Source of the DNA: Clitopilus passeckerianus
Taxonomy: Eukaryota; Basidiomycota; Agaricomycetes; Agaricales; Entolomataceae
Reading direction: 5' to 3'
Assembly: GCA_944990035.1 (NCBI GenBank)
Contig: CALYLX010000112.1
Location: 1,302,001-1,366,000, forward strand
DNA: 64,000 nt
The notes beneath the pieces were generated by a model. That model did no database searches and had not been told where the DNA came from. It saw nothing but the letters and a program-made list of their open reading frames with translations. The stretch's first letter is position 1. Each line of letters opens with the position of its first letter. This document shows, one piece after another, positions 38,750 through 50,173 of this stretch. A program made the translations under genes and the position numbers.

Positions 38750-40774
38750 TCATGGAGCATGAGACCTCATCTGGTCTAGCTGGGACAATAGGACAGATAA
38801 GACCTCCATATCGCTTCGGACGTGGTCAAGTTCCATTTCTGATACGCTTCGAACTGATTGCCATTTCAAGGCAGCTGAGCTTGCAATAGAGGCGGTTTGA
38901 TAAACAACCTCCCGGGACTTCATGGCGGAACCGAGAGCTGCCCGAGCAGCTTCCTTGCCCCGAGCCTCAGCTGTGCTTACAGCGTGATCACGATCCTCTC
39001 GTGCCTCGTGAAGTTGTTGCTGGAGATCCGAGATGTACGATGCTCTCTCTTCCTCTGCCCGTTCACGGATATCAAGACTTCCACGCATTTGTTCCTCCAT
39101 ATAAGCCACCTGGGTCATGAGATCTTGAGCGTCTCGGTTCCGGGCTTGCTTGAGGTTGTGAATTTCTTCCTCCATCTTCTGCATCTGGTAAAGCCTTTCC
39201 TTCGCGGTGTTTTCCATGGCAGCAAGTTGTAACCGCAGAAGGTTGACGGTACCAGAGTCACCAGTAGGTGTCGATGCGGCAAGTTCGAAATGGGCCAAAT
39301 CGCGGTGTGCAGCGGGAGAGGGGGTGACTTCGGGTAAGAGGACTTGAGAGATCGAGCCGTAACCACCTGGAGAGCTCATAGCGCTCAGGCAAGGGCTTTC
39401 AGGAACGTCTAGGGCCGCATTGCTAGGAGTGGGCGAGAGCAGGTTGGGATTAAAAGGTGCGTCGACATCTGCGAGCATGTTGTCAATTTCACCCTCGCCC
39501 AAGGTGATGGAACATTCGTTGGCGAGCTGCTCCCATGAGAGGATTGAGCCTCGGCCGGCCTTATTAACGCCTTTGGGTGAAGGCCGCGGGGAGGCTCCCG
39601 AACTTTGAGCTCTTGTATGCAGAGATGATTTCCGGGAGCGACGGTTGCGACTTCCGGATAGAGAATCGCTAGTCCTGGGACGTTGACTGGCGGCTCGCCT
39701 TGGCTGCATTCTGGGCATAGCAGGTGTAGGAGCTTCAATAGAAGCGACGGGTGCCAGCAACAGAGCAACATTTGCTGTGTCGTCATCCTCACTGTCGGCT
39801 TCATTGATTAGGGACATGTTGCCAACATTTGGCTGTCGTGGCGAAGCATTGAGTTCTTTCGATCGTTGACGCGTATGTCGAGTAATTGGCGAACTGGTGG
39901 ATGACTTGGACGCCGGCGTCGGGCTGGCTCGGGAATTATTATCCTGCGTCCCTCTTCGGGTAACACTTGCGCCATGTGTTCGAGGCGTGTGAGGGGTGAG
40001 AGAGCTGGTTGATGCAGAAGAGGCAGGACGAGAAATCGATGAAGCAGCCCCTGGACCGGTAACGGTGGTTTTAACGAGTTTGCTAGGTCGTGGTGATGCT
40101 TTTGGGCCTGACGTGTTAAGTTGCTTTGTTGGTGTAGGGGTGGCGGGTGGCGTGACATTGACAGCACTAGATAGGTTCTTGAGCGCTGCACGATGGGGAA
40201 GGGGGCTTATGGGGCGAGATATCCTGCTAACGCTGGATGACGACGCAGCGCTGATAGGTCGGTTCTGATCATCCTTTTCGTCTTCAGAATTGCTGAGGGG
40301 ACGACGAGACCCAGTCTTTGGGGATGCAGGTTTCACTGTTTCAACAAGAACTGACTTTGGCCTGTACTTTGGTAGGCCAGAACTCGTCCCTGCTCTTGGC
40401 CTGACGGTAGTGGCTTTAGTGGGTAGGCCACCGAATTCGGATACATTGGCAGAGCTGGTCTGATCCTCTGAGAGGCGGGAACTGGTGTTTGACACTCGCC
40501 TGCGAGTGACTGTCTTTGTGTCAAGAGTAGATGGGGCCCTTTGAGATATAGTAGCAGGTGGCGACTTCATGTCTCCTCCTATAGAGGTGCGAGGTATTGC
40601 AGAGGTTTTGTTGTAAAGACCACTGTGGCGTCGGGAGGTTGCGTCCTTTGCCTTACGTGCGCTTTTATCCGAGTCCTTGTGTATCACATCTGCAAATGCT
40701 TTCCCCGCGAGACCAGTAAGGGATTGTCGGATAGAACTCCTAGTAGCTGGCTTGGTTGGGCTGGCACCAATCAT
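38750..40774 (-). CDS. Uncharacterised Ser/Pro-rich protein with C-terminal coiled coil
   Basis: Family not recognised. The frame is open from 40945 but the most natural start is ATG 40774 (MIGASPTKPATRSSIRQSLT), giving 674 residues in a single exon, unusual among these intron-rich neighbours. Residues 1 to about 450 are low complexity: Ser, Pro, Thr, Arg, with many S/T-P and R-x-x-S sites typical of proline-directed and basophilic kinase targets (SPKTGSRRPLSNSED, PISPLPHR). A short conserved-looking block follows: ILSWEQLANECSITLGEGEI. The last 170 residues are a heptad-rich coiled coil (LLRLQLAAMENTAKERLYQM through SDLQQQLHEAREDRDHAVST). One ACGCGT lies 107 bp upstream (40881-40886). A cytoskeletal or cell-cycle role is conceivable from composition and neighbourhood only. 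Confidence 0.75.
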   Translation of the reverse strand: MIGASPTKPATRSSIRQSLTGLAGKAFADVIHKDSDKSARKAKDATSRRHSGLYNKTSAIPRTSIGGDMKSPPATISQRAPSTLDTKTVTRRRVSNTSSRLSEDQTSSANVSEFGGLPTKATTVRPRAGTSSGLPKYRPKSVLVETVKPASPKTGSRRPLSNSEDEKDDQNRPISAASSSSVSRISRPISPLPHRAALKNLSSAVNVTPPATPTPTKQLNTSGPKASPRPSKLVKTTVTGPGAASSISRPASSASTSSLTPHTPRTHGASVTRRGTQDNNSRASPTPASKSSTSSPITRHTRQRSKELNASPRQPNVGNMSLINEADSEDDDTANVALLLAPVASIEAPTPAMPRMQPRRAASQRPRTSDSLSGSRNRRSRKSSLHTRAQSSGASPRPSPKGVNKAGRGSILSWEQLANECSITLGEGEIDNMLADVDAPFNPNLLSPTPSNAALDVPESPCLSAMSSPGGYGSISQVLLPEVTPSPAAHRDLAHFELAASTPTGDSGTVNLLRLQLAAMENTAKERLYQMQKMEEEIHNLKQARNRDAQDLMTQVAYMEEQMRGSLDIRERAEEERASYISDLQQQLHEAREDRDHAVSTAEARGKEAARAALGSAMKSREVVYQTASIASSAALKWQSVRSVSEMELDHVRSDMEVLSVLLSQLDQMRSHAP

Positions 40775-41000
40775 GATGATGATGGTTTCAGAAAGAGCCT
40801 CGAGGTTTAAAGCTCCAAAGACTCTTGTAGCTTTATATTCGTGATAAAAAGTCGTGAAGTTGGTCGTGAATGGTCGTCGAACGCGTGTAGCTGAAAGATG
40901 GAACGTTGGGCGGCTAGCGACGGTTTGAATATGAACTTGAACCAAATCAGGCGTGACGGTAATTTACATTTGTTTATTCCGAAAGTCTAAATATCTCCAT

Positions 41001-42823
41001 TCACCACATAAACCGAATATCTCCCGGTCGAGGTAAATACAGAAATACTCCCATAGTCACCCCATTGATCAGCACATACCAGATGACTTCAAGAGCCATA
41101 CCCCATGATGTGACATCCACCGCCTGCGATCGAAGAAGAATGTACGGTACAAGAAAATAGCGTGGTTCCAGCAACGGTGTTGGTAGAAGAGTTGGGACGA
41201 CGAAAATTGGTAGCAACAAGGTCTGTAGCAAGGTTTTCTCGCGTCCTGGAAGCTCAATTAGATAGCAACAAGAGCTGCGGGAGTTCAGGCACGTACCAAC
41301 ACGCAAAAACCACGCCCAACCACAGGCGATATAGACTGGTATCAGCAGATAGGGAACTGCAGGATGAAACATGTAAACGCGGCGCCACAGATAAAATGTG
41401 TAGTGCCTGTTATCCGAAAGCAAGAAGGGATGGTGAATACTAGAAGAGGCGTTCAAATCTGATCCGTATTTGAAATTAGGTGACTGGTACGAACGTGAAC
41501 AACTTGACAGTCACTCCCATCACAAGGGAAACTATCGCGGTTGAGATGGTCCGGCTGAAAAGGTTTAGACCGCGAAATCAGATATGGAAAAGCATGGACG
41601 TACAATGTATTTCCAAACATACGCGCCTTTACGGCTTTTAATAGACCTCCATGTCCCTCTGGGCCACTGATCAAGACTGGCCATCCGAATGCAGTTGCAC
41701 ATGCGATGCAATAATATAATTGAGGTATATGGAAGGCTGGAACGTGGTTTGACTTGTCACCTAAAGAGCCTTGAGTCATGTGTCCTCCCATAAATGATTA
41801 CATTCACATACCGAGAACGATACCCTCATTCCAGACAACAAATGCAGCGAACAAGCCACAAACAATCCCGTACGGCACGAACGCAGGGAGAATATCCAGA
41901 ATGATGTAAGGAGCACTCAGGATGGCTTTCACGAAATCACCTATGACCCCAGGCACTATGTTATATCCCCACACATGAAAGAGACGTGAAAACACACACC
42001 TGGTCTTGCCACAAGTGCCGGAGGGTCATGTAGTTTCCTTGGCTGAGAGACGGCCCCTGGCTCGGCGCGTCTGAACCGCAAATACATGAGTTGGCTCGAG
42101 GCATATGCATAAAGAACCCAAATCACGTTCGTCTGTCGGAATGTACAGCTGATCAGGCCGAGCTGCTCCAATGTCGTGCATCAGTCACCGTCAACGTATG
42201 AAGAGAACATGGTTCCGCAATGAATCAAGCCTCACCAAAGCCGCGAGCCAATGCTTATCCTGTCCTGCAGCCACCACCGTTCCGACGACAAAAATGAGGC
42301 TAGGGACTTCCGTGTAATAGAGGAAGCCGTAGAACCAAGCGAGTGGGAAGGCACTGAGGATGATCGCCTCAATGCTGGGGTTCATGATCGACTGAGGTGG
42401 GTGTTCACGTTTGTGGAAACACAGAAGACGTGTCAAAACGAGCGGAAGTGCTAAAAGTGTAACGAGAGTGGTGAGCCGGAGCATTGGGAGTGTGCATTTG
42501 AAGAGGAAGATGCGCTTCATTATGACGGACATGACATATCTGGATGCAGTCTTCAGAGATGTTGAAACAGAGGTGGTAATAGGGAGACATACAGCCCGGG
42601 AGGTGTTGTAATCTTCGGGTCCCATGTTGCAAACTTCCCTCCGCAATAAGCTTGAGCTTGAGGAATATGGAAAGGTTCATCCTGGTGGTAAATGAGCAAG
42701 CGCAAGTGGGGTATACAACCCGTAAGAACACACCATGTAAGGCTCGGTGACATGTATGTTCACCTCTTTGAGAACAGAAATGCATGCCGCACAGAATGCC
42801 AGATAATACGCAGCTGTCGACAT
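41001..42823 (-). CDS. ALG10: ALG10/DIE2 dolichyl-phosphate-glucose alpha-1,2-glucosyltransferase
   Basis: ER membrane enzyme adding the terminal alpha-1,2-glucose to the lipid-linked N-glycan precursor. Start 42823 (MSTAAYYLAFCAACISVLKE). A splice joins EPYM to DEPFHIPQAQAYC and WDPKITTPPGLYV, the lumenal family signature. Repeated hydrophobic segments follow (LILSAFPLAWFYGFLYYTEV region, LGLISCTFRQTNVIWVLYAY, KAILSAPYIILDILPAFVPY), then HPFLLSDNRHYTFYLWRRV, another hallmark, and LLEPRYFLVPYILLR near the end. TGA 41001-41003. About 480 residues in eight or so exons. All exons stay in frame once introns are removed. Confidence 0.92.
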
Positions 42824-43018
42824 TCCTGCAGCCGACGAAGGCTGATTCCTCGAGCGTCGTGGTCAAGATTGTTGCACGGGGTAATGATGATACTCAATGC
42901 ATGCACTCAGATCCGCGCTAACCCTGGGCATTAGAGCAACAAACAAAGCAACAAGTCTCATAATTGACTGTTCAAAGTACATCCACTTCATAATTTACGC
43001 AATAAGTTTACAAGCTGC

Positions 43019-44339
43019 TCAACCACTTAGTTCAAGGCCCTCAGCTCCCACAGGTCGTTCAGCTTGGGGCGTAATGCGGAGGCCGTGGCGCCGCTGCTTG
43101 GATCCTCCATAGTCAACAATTGCAGACTAACAATACGCATCAGCAAATTGCGGGCTTCGACAGAATGGAAGACGTACATGTGCAGTGATCCTGTTATCCC
43201 AGATAACGACTGAATTCGGCTCCCACTTAACACGAGCCTGGAGGTCCGCGCTTTTGTCAATATGGTCATACAAAAACTTGAGAATTGTTTCTAATTTTGA
43301 AGCCATTGTCAGCTTTTCTTAGCATTCGAAGACAATAGTGAGTGAATTGTTACCTGATTCTTCTCTCTTCAGTCCGACGATTCTCCTCGTAAATTGCTTA
43401 TTGACATATAACGCTTCCTCCCCGGTGACTGGATGCTTTCGAACTACGGGATGGATGTGCTCGACAGGCTCTCTCCTCACAACGCCGCCTCGTCTTCCGG
43501 ATCTTGAGTAATCAGCTTGCTCGAAGCCTGAGTGAACGGCTGTCAAGGTACGCAGGAAGGCAATGAATTGGGGTGAAAGCTTCTTCAAAACAGAAATCTG
43601 AGAGGTGAAGAGGGTGTCTCCGCCGGTTGTGGGCTGGGAGAGCAAGAAAAAGGTCGTCAACCCAGGAGGTTGAAGTTCGTACGAGACATCCGAGTGCCAG
43701 ACTGTGGTAGTAATGCGTTCGTCGAGCTCGTAATTGAAGGTCGTATTCGCATCCCTGAGGGTCTAGTCAATCACCGTAGGTTGAGGACATGTACTGGTGC
43801 AACTTGCCTATAAACGAGATGGAATTCTGGATATCCAGCAGGGTGACCAGAAGTGGGATGAATATGGAGTCTACCGAAATGTTGACCCCACTGCTTGTAG
43901 AATTCCGGACCCCTGTCGATGAACTCCTGCTGGTCCCGGAACACAACCAAGCCTCGCCTGGCGACCTAAAGCCAAGATTTAATATTAGGGATAACAGATG
44001 CAGAGACAAAAGTACCTCCAGGGCCAGTTGATCACGCCCCTCGTTATCTAGGCTCGCGAGATCGACTCCTCGGACGTCATTCCCAAGCCAAGGGGTCAGT
44101 TCCACGACGGCTGCATTGTCGAGGAAGGAGCGAGAGTTTGGGTGCTTTAAGGCTCTGCGGCCAGGATCTTCGTGCCTGAAAGGAGTTAGGGGCGGATAAC
44201 GGGTCTCCTTATCAAACGCAGGCAGGAGATGTGTGTATTTGTAGGGAGCTCCATTCTCTTCTATAACCTCGACAGCAGGGCGAAGATTCAAAGTAGCTGC
44301 AGTTTCCTGCTTGGTTTGAGCAACAGTTTCAGTAGACAT
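43019..44339 (-). CDS. TauD/TfdA-type Fe(II)/2-oxoglutarate dioxygenase
   Basis: Non-heme iron dioxygenase, Jlp1/TauD branch, members of which release sulfite from sulfonates such as taurine. Start 44339 (MSTETVAQTKQETAATLNLR); an upstream in-frame ATG (44435) would add about 32 residues. Landmarks: VVELTPWLGNDVRGVDL, RRGLVVFRDQQEF, the iron-binding H-x-D in TVWHSDVSYELQPP (about 43700), LTTFFLLSQPTTGGDTLF, and the distal metal His in ITAH. ITAH is joined by an intron (GTACGT to GTTAG) to SAIVDYGGSKQRRHGLRITP, with the 2-oxoglutarate-binding Arg. TGA 43019-43021. About 370 residues. The substrate is not determined by sequence; herbicide and alpha-ketoglutarate sulfonate activities both occur in the family. 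Confidence 0.88.
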
Positions 44340-45327
44340 GATTGAGAACGGCCGGGTTGATGCATATCCAGCGGCAGAGATCCCGCCTTTAAATGTGGGG
44401 AAATATCTCGTCATTTGACCACGGCAAGACACCATTCATCGGCATTCCTCAAGGTCAGCAGGTAGTGGTGCAAGCATGGAGTTATTTATCAGGCTCTGTA
44501 GTAAGCTGATTCTGTGCTAAGAATTGCGAGGTTACTGGCTGAGGTGGTCATTGAGCGTTCCAAGAGCAGGTGGTCGTTGGATGTAAACGGCAAGCGAATC
44601 ATCCCGTGCCGACGGGGGTAGCTGCCTTGAATCATTCATTTCTGGGGACACTTTGACGTCAATTTTATAGATTTTCAACAAACAAATACAGTTGTGCACC
44701 AGGTGCCTCATCATTCCAGATGTCGAAGTCTATATTCTTTGAGTCGTATGCGAAGCCAGTCTGGAATAGTGGCAAAGCAGGGTAAGCGTGAGAGCAAGGG
44801 TTCGGGACAATAGGCCTCCTTCCGAATGGGGAAGTCGCCCAACGGAGATGTGGCCAGAACAAAAAAGATGGCGCACCAGCTGACCAGCACATAACAATAA
44901 GCAAGCGACAGCTACGCTGGATCCGGAAGACTTCAAATGGAACTCATAACCGAACTTTGGCTGGGCAGCTAGATATCTGCACGACTCTAGCTGTGTTTTA
45001 GGCTCTGTAAACTGCTAGAACTATCAGAAATAGCACAGCTTTGTGCGACAAGAAGGCTCTTGGAAAGTCCTGCACTGCAATGCAAAGAATTCCAATGGAC
45101 GACGACATTTTCCATGGACGGCCCTGGATTTGATGAGAACTGGCGGCCACTTTTGTTACTGACACTCTATTGTCTGCTACTCTAATTGTCCACCATGGCC
45201 AGTTCGAAGCCTCCCCAAGCGCAGGCCCTCTTAAGGAAGGGAATGTTTCTTTCTGTAGATCCCTCAACCCACCCATCTCCCTCACTCCCTCCCCCTCCGT
45301 GTGTCCTAGTTGACCACCATTCCAATC
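44340..45327. promoter_or_regulatory. Divergent upstream region, TauD-type dioxygenase / OPT transporter
   Basis: 988 bp between head-to-head start codons. The last 70 bp before the OPT start is a strong pyrimidine tract (CTCCCTCACTCCCTCCCCC near 45282), a common feature of highly expressed fungal promoters. Overlapping short open frames at 44532-44936 (minus) have no family similarity I recognise and no convincing splice partners. No RNA gene or repeat seen. Confidence 0.5.
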
Positions 45328-47999
45328 ATGTCAATGGAGGCCCGTGACGTTTATGCTTCTGGGGTTGACAGCGTCGATCTTCGTCGCTCCTGGCCTGACG
45401 TTCCCGAAGATGTTGACTACATCATGGAACATCTCAACGATCCTAACTGGGATTACAAGGCCAATCCTGCTTCCCGCTCCAGGGATTTCAAACCTCCCAA
45501 GAAGTTGGGCTATGAGGGCTCCGATTATGATTACGAGTCGGATCGCTACTCTTCGTCTCGCGCTGAATCGCGCCTATCAACTGCCATCGACTTTGACGAG
45601 TGAGTTCTCCTTTCCTGACCTTTCAGAAACGATATTTAACATAGTGATCAGCGAATCACCCTATCCCGAAGTCCGTGCTTCAGTTTCAAACATCGACGAC
45701 CCTCTCATGCCCGTCAATACGTTCCGAATGTGAGTATTATTCAGAATTTCAACTGATGTGTTCTCAATAGCAATCTTTAGGTGGTTCCTTGGCCTTCTCT
45801 TCACAGTAGCTGTGTCTGGTACAAATCAGCTATTCTCTCTGCGATGTTCGTTTCCTCCTTTACCCGCTCTTGATGCTATCTGACCTCGACATTCGCAGAC
45901 CCCTCTGTCTACGTTACCGGCATTGTTGTTCAGCTCATCTCGCTTCCTCTTGGTCGCGCCCTTGCAAAGTTCCTTCCCAGTCGCAGGTTCAACACTTTTG
46001 GCTTTGTCTGGTCGCTCAACCCAGGACCATTCTCCATCAAGGAGCACGTCTGCGTCACTGTGATGGCCAACGTTGTTGTTTCCGGTGCCTACGCCTCCGA
46101 CGTTATCCTTTCCCAGAAAATCTTCTACAAGCAAGCAGCTCCCATGGCCTACCAGATCTGCCTCTGCCTTGGCACGCAGATCATCGGCTTCGCCTGGGCT
46201 GGCTTCCTTCGTCAATACGTCGTCTGGCCCGCAAGCATGATCTGGCCAGGTGCATTGGTCAATGCCGCCCTGTTCAACACTCTTCACAACAACTTCAACA
46301 ACAGGGACAAGACTCATGTTCGCCGAGAGCGCTTCTTCTTGATCGCTATGGCTTGCAGTTTCGTCTGGTACTGGATACCAGGCTTCCTTTTCACTGCCCT
46401 TAGCGTCTTCAACTGGGCTTGCTGGATTGCCCCCAACAACGTCGTTGTCAACACTCTGTTCGGTACAAACACCGGCTTGGGAATGGGTATCTTGACCTTC
46501 GACTGGTCAATGATCAGTTACAATGGCAGTCCTCTCGTCACTCCTGTAAGCATTTTCCACGTCGTTCTTCGCACTGGCGCTCATTAAATCTCTTACAGTG
46601 GTGGTCTCAAGCAAACGAAACTGTTGCTTTCATCATCGTCTTCTGGATCGTCGCACCCATCATTTACTGTAAGTCTTACTACACTTACTTTCTCCATCTA
46701 AGCTCACATTTTCGTAGTCACCAACACTTGGAACTCTGGCTTCTTCCCCATCTCGGGCACTACCTCCTACGACAACACCGGCTCTCCCTACAACGCCAGT
46801 GCTATCGTTACACCTGACGGTGTCTTCGATGAGGAGGCTTACAAGGCCTACTCTCCTCTCTTCATGCCGGCCACCCTCGCCATCGCATACGGTGTCGCAT
46901 TTGCCGCCTTCTCCGCCGTCTTCGTGCACACCTTCCTCTGGTTCCGCAAGGATATTGCCCGCCGCTTCAAAAGCAGCCTTAAGGATGAGCCCGATATCCA
47001 CGCCCGCCTTATGCTCCAGTACCCCGAAGTCCCCTGGGTCTGGTACGCCGCTGTTGGCTTGGTTTCCTTCATCTTCGTCGTCATCGCAGTCACTGTCTTC
47101 CCAACTCAAATGCCTGCTTGGGCACTCCTTGTTGGATTGATCCTCGCTGCTCTCATCACACTCCCAGCAGCGATGCTCCAGGCCATCACCAACCAGCCTC
47201 TTCCCACCCAAGTCATGCACGAACTCATCGCAGGCTATATGCTTCCTGGTCGCCCTGTCGCAAACATGATCTTCAAGGTCGTTGGCTACATCGGAACCTC
47301 CCAGGCTGTCTCATTCGCCGGTGACTTGAAGCTTGGCCACTACATGAAGGTCCCCCCTCGCATGATGTTCTTGTGCCAGTTGGTCGCAGCTACCGTTTCC
47401 ATCTTCGTCGTCGTCGGTGTTCAGGACTTCATGCTCAACAACATTGAGGATGTCTGCACTAGGGGACAAGCAAACGGATTCGTTTGCCCATCCTCCAAGT
47501 CCTTCGCCACCGCATCATTGATCTGGGGAGGTGTTGGTCCCCAACGTCTCTTCAGCCCTGGTTCACCATACTCCGGCCTTCTCTGGTTCTTCCTCATCGG
47601 AGCCTTCCTCCCCATCCCCTTCTACTTCCTCGCTCGCCGCTACCCCCTCTCCTTCTGGCGCTTTATCAACATCCCTGTCTGCTTTGCTGGTATCAACGCC
47701 ATGCCCCCGCAACTGGAATCAACTACGCCTCCTGGGCATTGGTCGGCTTCATCTTCAACTTCCTCATCCGCCGATACCGGTTCACATGGTGGTCGAGATA
47801 CAATTACATCCTCTCCGCCGCACTCGACGCGGGTGTTGTGTTCGCACTCATCCTCATGTTCTTCGCTGTTCAGTATCCGTTCCCCGACGCTTACATTAGT
47901 TGGTGGGGTAACGACTTCTGGCAGACCACTGCAGATGCGCTAGGCACTGCATTCAAAACTATCGGGGATGACCCCATTGGTCCTCTGGTCTGGTCATAA
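45328..47999 (+). CDS. OPT-family oligopeptide transporter
   Basis: Proton-coupled plasma-membrane importer of tetra/pentapeptides or glutathione (OPT family). Start 45328 (MSMEARDVYASGVDSVDLRR); cytosolic N-terminus, then the signature SPYPEVRASVSNIDDP. NTFRMWFLGLLFTVAVSGTN and about fourteen more hydrophobic segments follow, with NPGPFSIKEH (about 46020), AYASDVILSQKIFYKQ, WWSQANETVAF, and GRPVANMIFKVVGYIG (about 47250). The last block is FINIPVCFAGINAMPPATG, then NYASWALVGFIFNFLIRRYR, and SYNYIL-type ends. TAA 47997-47999. About 800 residues, five introns in the first half. The frame breaks by one base at CCCCC 47704-47708: one further C restores NAMPPATGINYASW, the OPT consensus. Substrate unknown. 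Confidence 0.93.
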
Positions 48000-48434
48000 G
48001 CTTTGGACATTCTTTCAGCCTTCCTTTCTTTGACTCGCGACGGGATTGATCTTCCGCTGCCGTGTAGATATTCACGAACTCCCCACATTTTGATGATTCC
48101 ATATACCACTTCGCATCAGTTCTTTGCATTACCATTATTACCTTCACGTTATTCATTTTGGGCAGCCATTATCACAGGCCTGGGCCTCTGCATTACGATA
48201 CGACGCACATCCATGTACACTAAAAGCACGAATACATGCATATGACAAAGCCCAAAAAAACCTAGTGTGATCAGTACCTCTGCAAATTTCCGCCATGAAG
48301 CAAGTGGCGCACTGGGCATTCCCGAATATTATAGAAAAAACGACAACTAGCACCATCGGACAACTTTTCACGTTACTAAGATAAGAGAAAAAAAAGTAGG
48401 ATTTTCAAAGGTACTGGTAAGTAGATGATACAAA
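48000..48434. other. Convergent 3' regions of OPT and PRP19
   Basis: 435 bp between convergent stop codons, holding both 3' UTRs. Short open frames here have no recognisable product. No RNA gene or repeat seen. Confidence 0.5.
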
Positions 48435-50060
48435 TTATGCAGGCAATCCCCAAATCCGGACTTCCCTTCCAGTAGCACCCCAAATCGTCTTGCTTTCTGC
48501 GCCAAAGACCATATCAGACACCTCACCACCTTCCTCCAACCTGACCAATTCCTCCCAAGTCTTGTGTGCAATCACCCTAGCACCGGTGCTTCCAGCAACA
48601 CCGAAGAACTGAGCACCATAATCGTACACGACTTTGTTGACCTTGAAGTCATCACCGAGCGGGATGCTGGTGGTCGCTCTCTTTTTACGGAGATCCCAGA
48701 CTGCTACAGACGATAGTGAGTCTGGGCTGAGGAGGTGGTATCCGTTTTCGGAGAAGGCGAGGGTATTGACGGTGAATGGTGTACTGTCCGTAGGTGAGAG
48801 GCTGGCTGCAATAGCGCCCATGCGAATGTCAAATATCTGGATCGTCGAAGTGGGTGTTCCCAGGGCAAGCAGAGTGCCATCAGGATGCACAGATAGAGCG
48901 GTGAAGGGCTCGTCTGACGGCGCAGACCTGAATATTTGCGAGAACGTGGTGAGGTCGTGTAGAGAGTATGTCTTGTCAGTCGAAGCCATGGCAAGGATGG
49001 TAGAAGTGGGGTGGATGGCAAGTCCAGTAAGTTCTCCCTTATGACTGCGAATGGTGTGTTTAGGGATGTACTCTCCGGACGCGGTGTCGTGGGACCAAAT
49101 TTTGGCAATTTTGTCTGCACCAGCGGAGATGAGCAGTGTGGAGTCACCTTCGCGCTCACGCAGGGCGACATGGTTGATTTTCTTAGTATGGCCCTTTAGG
49201 GATGCGAGCACCTTATCAGTGTCGCGGTCGTAGAATTGCACTATCTTGTCATTGCCACCGGTCAAGAATTGTGAGGGGTTCACCCGAGAAACGGCAAGAG
49301 AGGTGATTCCAGCTGGGGAGGCCGAATGAAGAGATGGAATGGTATGCTGGGCAGTGAAGGTCTTGACATCAGCTGGGGTAGCAAATTCAGCTGGCGCAGT
49401 CTTCCTCTTCTTGCGAGCAGCCGAGAGGGCTTGGTGAGTTTCATCAATTTGGCTAAGTATGGCGGCAGGAATAGCTTCTCCTGCATCCTCTGCCATCTCA
49501 ACATCCTCTCCAGCAGGGGCCGAGGGTGCAATGCCCATGTTCGCCTGGACGTTTGCAAGAGCTCTGAAAACAGCATGGTGAGTGATACGCAAAACCCTCA
49601 GAAATGACTACATACTCTCTTGCGGCATCACGCTCGCGAATTAGTCTTGCAACAACGCGGGTAGCAGCGTCCTGAGCATAAAGCGCGTAACTGAGCTCCT
49701 GACGCGTCGAATTGTATTGTTGCTTGAGGGAGAAAATCTCAAGAACAATAGCATCCCACTCATTTTGAAGAGACTGAAGAAGAGCCGGAATAGAACTGTG
49801 AGTTGGTGGGCGAGGAGGTGCTGTTTTAGGGTCTGAACAAATGTAATGCTCAATGTATGCCAATAAAGCAGTCAAAACTGGAGACACGTACTAGCTTTGA
49901 TGGAAATGAGATCAGATTCTTCAATTTTGTCGCCAGTTATGGGGTCGGTGCCGTTCTCAGCAATGTACTTGAGAATGAGCCTGCGCTCATAGACATGTCC
50001 AGAGATTTTAGAGACAACTGGGTCTTGGGGAGGCTCTCCAGAGATTGCGCAAAAGACCAT
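48435..50060 (-). CDS. PRP19: PRP19, U-box E3 ligase of the spliceosomal NineTeen complex
   Basis: Core of the NTC/Prp19 complex that stabilises the active spliceosome, with ubiquitin-ligase activity. Start 50060 gives the U-box [32 protein letters not shown] and [15 protein letters not shown] coiled-coil tetramer region ([20 protein letters not shown], then [34 protein letters not shown]) follows. The C-terminal seven-blade WD40 propeller begins near 49290 ([62 protein letters not shown]) and ends [11 protein letters not shown] 48435-48437. About 500 residues in three exons. It is divergent from SGT2, with 113 bp between starts. Confidence 0.95.
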
Positions 50061-50173
50061 GGTGAGCGTCGAGGTTCAACTTTACACTGTTTGCTCGGCT
50101 TTGGTTGCTGGCCTCTGCACAAGAACGGATGCGACGTCCAAGATTCGCGTTCACCGATACCCTCAACAATATC
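50061..50173. promoter_or_regulatory. Bidirectional promoter PRP19/SGT2
   Basis: Head-to-head start codons 113 bp apart, the tightest divergent pair in the window, so transcription of the two genes must share this interval. No specific element recognised. Confidence 0.5.

Noticed and set aside
38897..39232. Plus-strand frames antisense to the coiled-coil gene
   Set aside because: Shadow frames of a long single-exon gene with strong coding bias on the minus strand.
44532..45285. Possible small minus-strand gene upstream of the OPT transporter
   Set aside because: Overlapping 60-95 residue frames in different phases; one has a hydrophobic start, but no splice path joins them and no family is recognised.
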